Below are positions 6,451 to 8,002 of a stretch of DNA of 8,002 nt, piece after piece. The stretch is taken from the NCBI GenBank assembly GCA_964292295.1, contig CAXYVC010000125.1, forward strand, positions 1 to 8,002. Reading direction: 5' to 3'. Position 1 is the first letter of the stretch. Every line of letters begins with the position of its first letter. The translations under genes and the position numbers were made by a program. A model generated the notes under the pieces. That model did not search any database. It saw only the letters and a list, made by a program, of their open reading frames with translations, and had not been told where the DNA came from. This DNA comes from CAXYVC01 sp964292295 (GTDB taxonomy: Bacteria > Acidobacteriota > Holophagae > Holophagales > Holophagaceae).

Positions 6451-6960
6451 ATGTTCAACATCAACGATAAGGTCTTCTACAGCGCCGTTGGAGTCTGCCA
6501 GATCATAGACATACGCCATGAAAAGCTCGGCGGTGAGCTTCAGCACTGCTATGTGTTGAAACCATGCTTCGACACGCGCTCCGTCGTCTACGTCCCCACG
6601 GACCAGGAGGGGCTCGCCAGCAACATGCGGAAGACCCTGACCCGGCAGGAGATCCAGGACCTTGTCCAGGCCATGCCGCAGGAGGAGGGCCTCTGGATCA
6701 GCGATGAGCGCGAGCGGAGCCGGATTCTCCACGCCAAGGCGCGGTCCTGCGACAGCCACGAGCTCGTGTGCCTGCTCCGGACGCTGTACCTCGAGAAGCA
6801 GCGCAGGAGCGGTTCCGGGAAGGGCATGGGAGCCCTGGACGCCCGCCTCATGAGCGCCGCAGAGAAGCTGCTCCACGAGGAGTTCGCCGTGGTCCTCGGC
6901 ATCGCGCCCCAGGAGGTGCTCCCCTACATCCTGACGCAGCTCTCCCCTTCCGAGGCCTGA
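6451..6960 (+). CDS. CarD/CdnL-family transcriptional regulator
   Basis: 169-aa protein of the CarD family, which binds the RNA polymerase beta subunit and tunes promoter open-complex stability. The N-terminal Tudor-like RNA polymerase-interaction domain starts at once with MFNINDKVFYSAVGVCQI and continues through YVLKP and VYVPTD (about 1-55). A helical C-terminal domain follows, with LVCLLRTLYLEKQ, a basic linker and the AEKLLHEEFAVVLGI segment typical of the family. The YVLKP, YVPTD and QAMPQEE wording matches the CarD variants I know from Clostridium-like Firmicutes more than mycobacterial CarD. The start at 6451 is preferred over an in-frame ATG at 6388, because the family begins at MFNI and GGTGA (6442-6446) lies just upstream; the earlier ATG has no Shine-Dalgarno. 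The target promoters are unknown. Confidence 0.88.
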   Translation: MFNINDKVFYSAVGVCQIIDIRHEKLGGELQHCYVLKPCFDTRSVVYVPTDQEGLASNMRKTLTRQEIQDLVQAMPQEEGLWISDERERSRILHAKARSCDSHELVCLLRTLYLEKQRRSGSGKGMGALDARLMSAAEKLLHEEFAVVLGIAPQEVLPYILTQLSPSEA

Positions 6961-6995
6961 CGCCAGCCACCTCCAACCGCCCCGGAGCCCAAGCC

Positions 6996-7277
6996 ATGAC
7001 CGACCTCCGCTTCCATCCCGGCGACCGCGTGAAGCTCAGCCCTTCCGCCATTCCCTACTACGGGGGCACGCCGGCCTGGGTTCCGGAGGGCCAGGGCGGC
7101 GGGAAGGCCGGCACGGTGGTGGAGGCCGGCGACCGCCCCCACAAGCCCGGCGCGGCCCCCAGACCCTACCTCGTCCGCTGGGACAACGGGGTGCTCAACA
7201 GCTACCGCGAAGACGACCTGACCCAGGCCCTGCCGGAGGATGCCCCCGCGGGCAACGTGATCGCCTTCCGCAGGTAG
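6996..7277 (+). CDS. Small uncharacterised protein, probable SH3/Tudor-like fold
   Basis: 93-aa protein that I do not recognise as a named gene. GGAG at 6984-6987 is 8 nt before the ATG and the start lies 35 nt after the carD stop on the same strand, so co-transcription with carD is likely. The sequence alternates short beta-like segments: a FHPGDRVKLS opening (6-15), a Gly-rich turn around 31-37, AGTVVEAG (38-45), PYLVRWDNG (57-65) and NSYREDDL (68-75). Such GDxVxL, GTV and VRWDNG patterns are typical of small SH3, KOW or Tudor-like barrels. No signal peptide, membrane segment or metal site is seen. It is cytoplasmic by default. A nucleic-acid or protein-binding adaptor role is speculation. 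Confidence 0.75.
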   Translation: MTDLRFHPGDRVKLSPSAIPYYGGTPAWVPEGQGGGKAGTVVEAGDRPHKPGAAPRPYLVRWDNGVLNSYREDDLTQALPEDAPAGNVIAFRR

Positions 7278-7349
7278 GCGCACCGGCGGCCGTCACCGCG
7301 CCGGGCTGGCGCCGCGCGAGGCGACCAGGTATGGCGCGCCAAGCCAATC

Positions 7350-7361
7350 GGAGTGCACTCC
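7350..7361. repeat. Perfect 12-bp palindrome at the IS boundary
   Basis: GGAGTGCACTCC is perfectly self-complementary and directly abuts the TA at 7362-7363 where the insertion sequence appears to begin. It may be part of the target site, since IS630-type elements insert at TA, or simply belong to the region after the small upstream gene. Confidence 0.5.
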
Positions 7362-8002
7362 TAGTGTAGGGTCCCAGAAAAACGGGGATCATTCGAAGCT
7401 GCGCGAGCGCGAATGACCTTGGCAAGGATGTCCTTGGCCTCGGCGGTCCAGATATAGGGCCTCGGGGCCTTGTTGTGCTGATCGATGGCGGTCGCGATGG
7501 TGCGCTCCAGTTCTTCGACGCTGCGGAACACCCCACGCCGAATCTGGTTCTCGGTGATGTCGCGGAAGTACCGCTCGACCATGTTCAGCCAGGAGGATCC
7601 GGTGGGCGTGAAGTGGATGTGGAAGCGGGGATGCTTCTCCAGCCACTTCCGAACCTCCTCGTGCTTATGGGTCCGGTAGTTGTCGCAGATGATGTGGAGA
7701 TCCAATCCCTTCGGGGTCTTGCGGTCGATGAGCTTGAGGAACTTCAGCCACTCCTGATGGCGATGGCGGGGCATGCACTCGCCGATGACCTGCCCGTCCA
7801 GCGTGCTCATCGCCGCGAACAGCGTGGTGGTGCCGTTGCGCTTGTCCCACAGGGACTTCCTTCGGTCGTAGTCGTGGGTCATCGTGCCGCATCGCCACGG
7901 CTTCATCGGAAGGCCGGGCTGGGTGCGGTCCAGGGCCTGGATCTGGCTCTGGCTCTTCTCATCCGCGCACAGCACGATCGCGTGCTCAGGCGGGTTCAGG
8001 TA
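7361..8002 (-). CDS. IS630-family transposase, DDE domain (5' part outside window)
   Basis: C-terminal 213 residues of a transposase of the IS630/Tc1-mariner superfamily; the N-terminal helix-turn-helix half lies beyond the right edge. The catalytic triad is complete: D in CADEKSQ (7961-7963), D in ICDNYRTHK (7682-7684) and E in NMVERYF (7574-7576), spaced D-92-D-35-E. Other family hallmarks are ALDRTQPGLP, CGTMTHDY, GTTTLFAAM, HFTPTGSSWLN and IRRGVFRSVEEL. The visible part has no stop or frameshift, so the enzyme could be active if the rest is intact. Compared with the usual family wording there is a doubled SQ after DEKSQ and an extra RRKSLWDKRN-like stretch before GTTTLF. The stop TAG coincides with the presumed TA target site. 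Confidence 0.93.
   Translation of the reverse strand, partial: YLNPPEHAIVLCADEKSQSQIQALDRTQPGLPMKPWRCGTMTHDYDRRKSLWDKRNGTTTLFAAMSTLDGQVIGECMPRHRHQEWLKFLKLIDRKTPKGLDLHIICDNYRTHKHEEVRKWLEKHPRFHIHFTPTGSSWLNMVERYFRDITENQIRRGVFRSVEELERTIATAIDQHNKAPRPYIWTAEAKDILAKVIRARAASNDPRFSGTLH
7364..8002 (-). mobile_element. IS630-family insertion sequence (partial)
   Basis: The transposase defines the element. Its transposase-3' terminus is placed at about 7364 from the TA dinucleotide at 7362-7363 and from the GTGTAGGGTCCCAG start, which resembles IS630-type ends. The other end, its inverted repeat and the second TA are outside the window, so the boundary is an inference. Confidence 0.6.

Noticed and set aside
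7278..7349. GC-rich stretch after the small protein as a terminator
   Set aside because: I found short repeats (GGCGCC, GGCGCGCC) but no convincing stem followed by a T-run.
1..8002. CRISPR arrays, tRNA/rRNA genes, defence or toxin-antitoxin systems
   Set aside because: No regularly spaced repeats, no RNA gene signatures and no such protein motifs were seen on either strand.

Overview
The window is GC-rich bacterial chromosome. Codons end mostly in G or C, and as a result very long spurious frames stay open on the strand opposite every real gene. The gene content (a trimeric [FeFe] hydrogenase, a Rex-type redox repressor, a CarD-like RNA polymerase-binding protein and an RhlE-type helicase) suggests an anaerobic or fermentative, H2-metabolising bacterium. 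A GC-rich Acidobacteriota (Holophaga/Geothrix-like) or a deltaproteobacterium-like lineage would fit. That placement is a guess from gene content and base composition, not a demonstrated assignment.

Left half (1-4726, all minus strand): a compact operon read right to left, rex - hydC - hydB - hydA. Rex senses the NADH/NAD+ balance. HydC (NuoE-like), HydB (NuoF-like, FMN and NADH site) and HydA (catalytic, H-cluster) together form an NAD-linked, probably electron-bifurcating, [FeFe] hydrogenase. HydC and HydB overlap by 4 nt, and HydB and HydA are 4 nt apart, which points to translational coupling and fixed stoichiometry. HydA runs off the left edge. Its last visible ~30 codons are unusually Pro/Ala-rich.

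Middle (4727-5058): a 332-bp divergent intergenic region between rex and a helicase gene. Its rex-proximal part is AT-rich against the background. It contains an 11-bp perfect inverted repeat and three copies of TCGAGA, arranged like an operator over a possible rex promoter.

Right half (plus strand, 5059-7277): an RhlE-type DEAD-box RNA helicase, followed by a good candidate terminator. Next come an AT-rich leader with a possible 12-codon ORF, a CarD-family regulator of the kind known from Firmicutes, and a 93-aa uncharacterised protein with a probable SH3/Tudor-like fold. From about 7362 to the right edge is the end of an IS630-family insertion sequence on the minus strand, apparently inserted at a TA next to a perfect 12-bp palindrome.

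Nothing here is clearly a previously undescribed system. The points most worth checking are the Rex variant with its non-canonical operator candidate, the HydA C-terminus, and the CarD leader.
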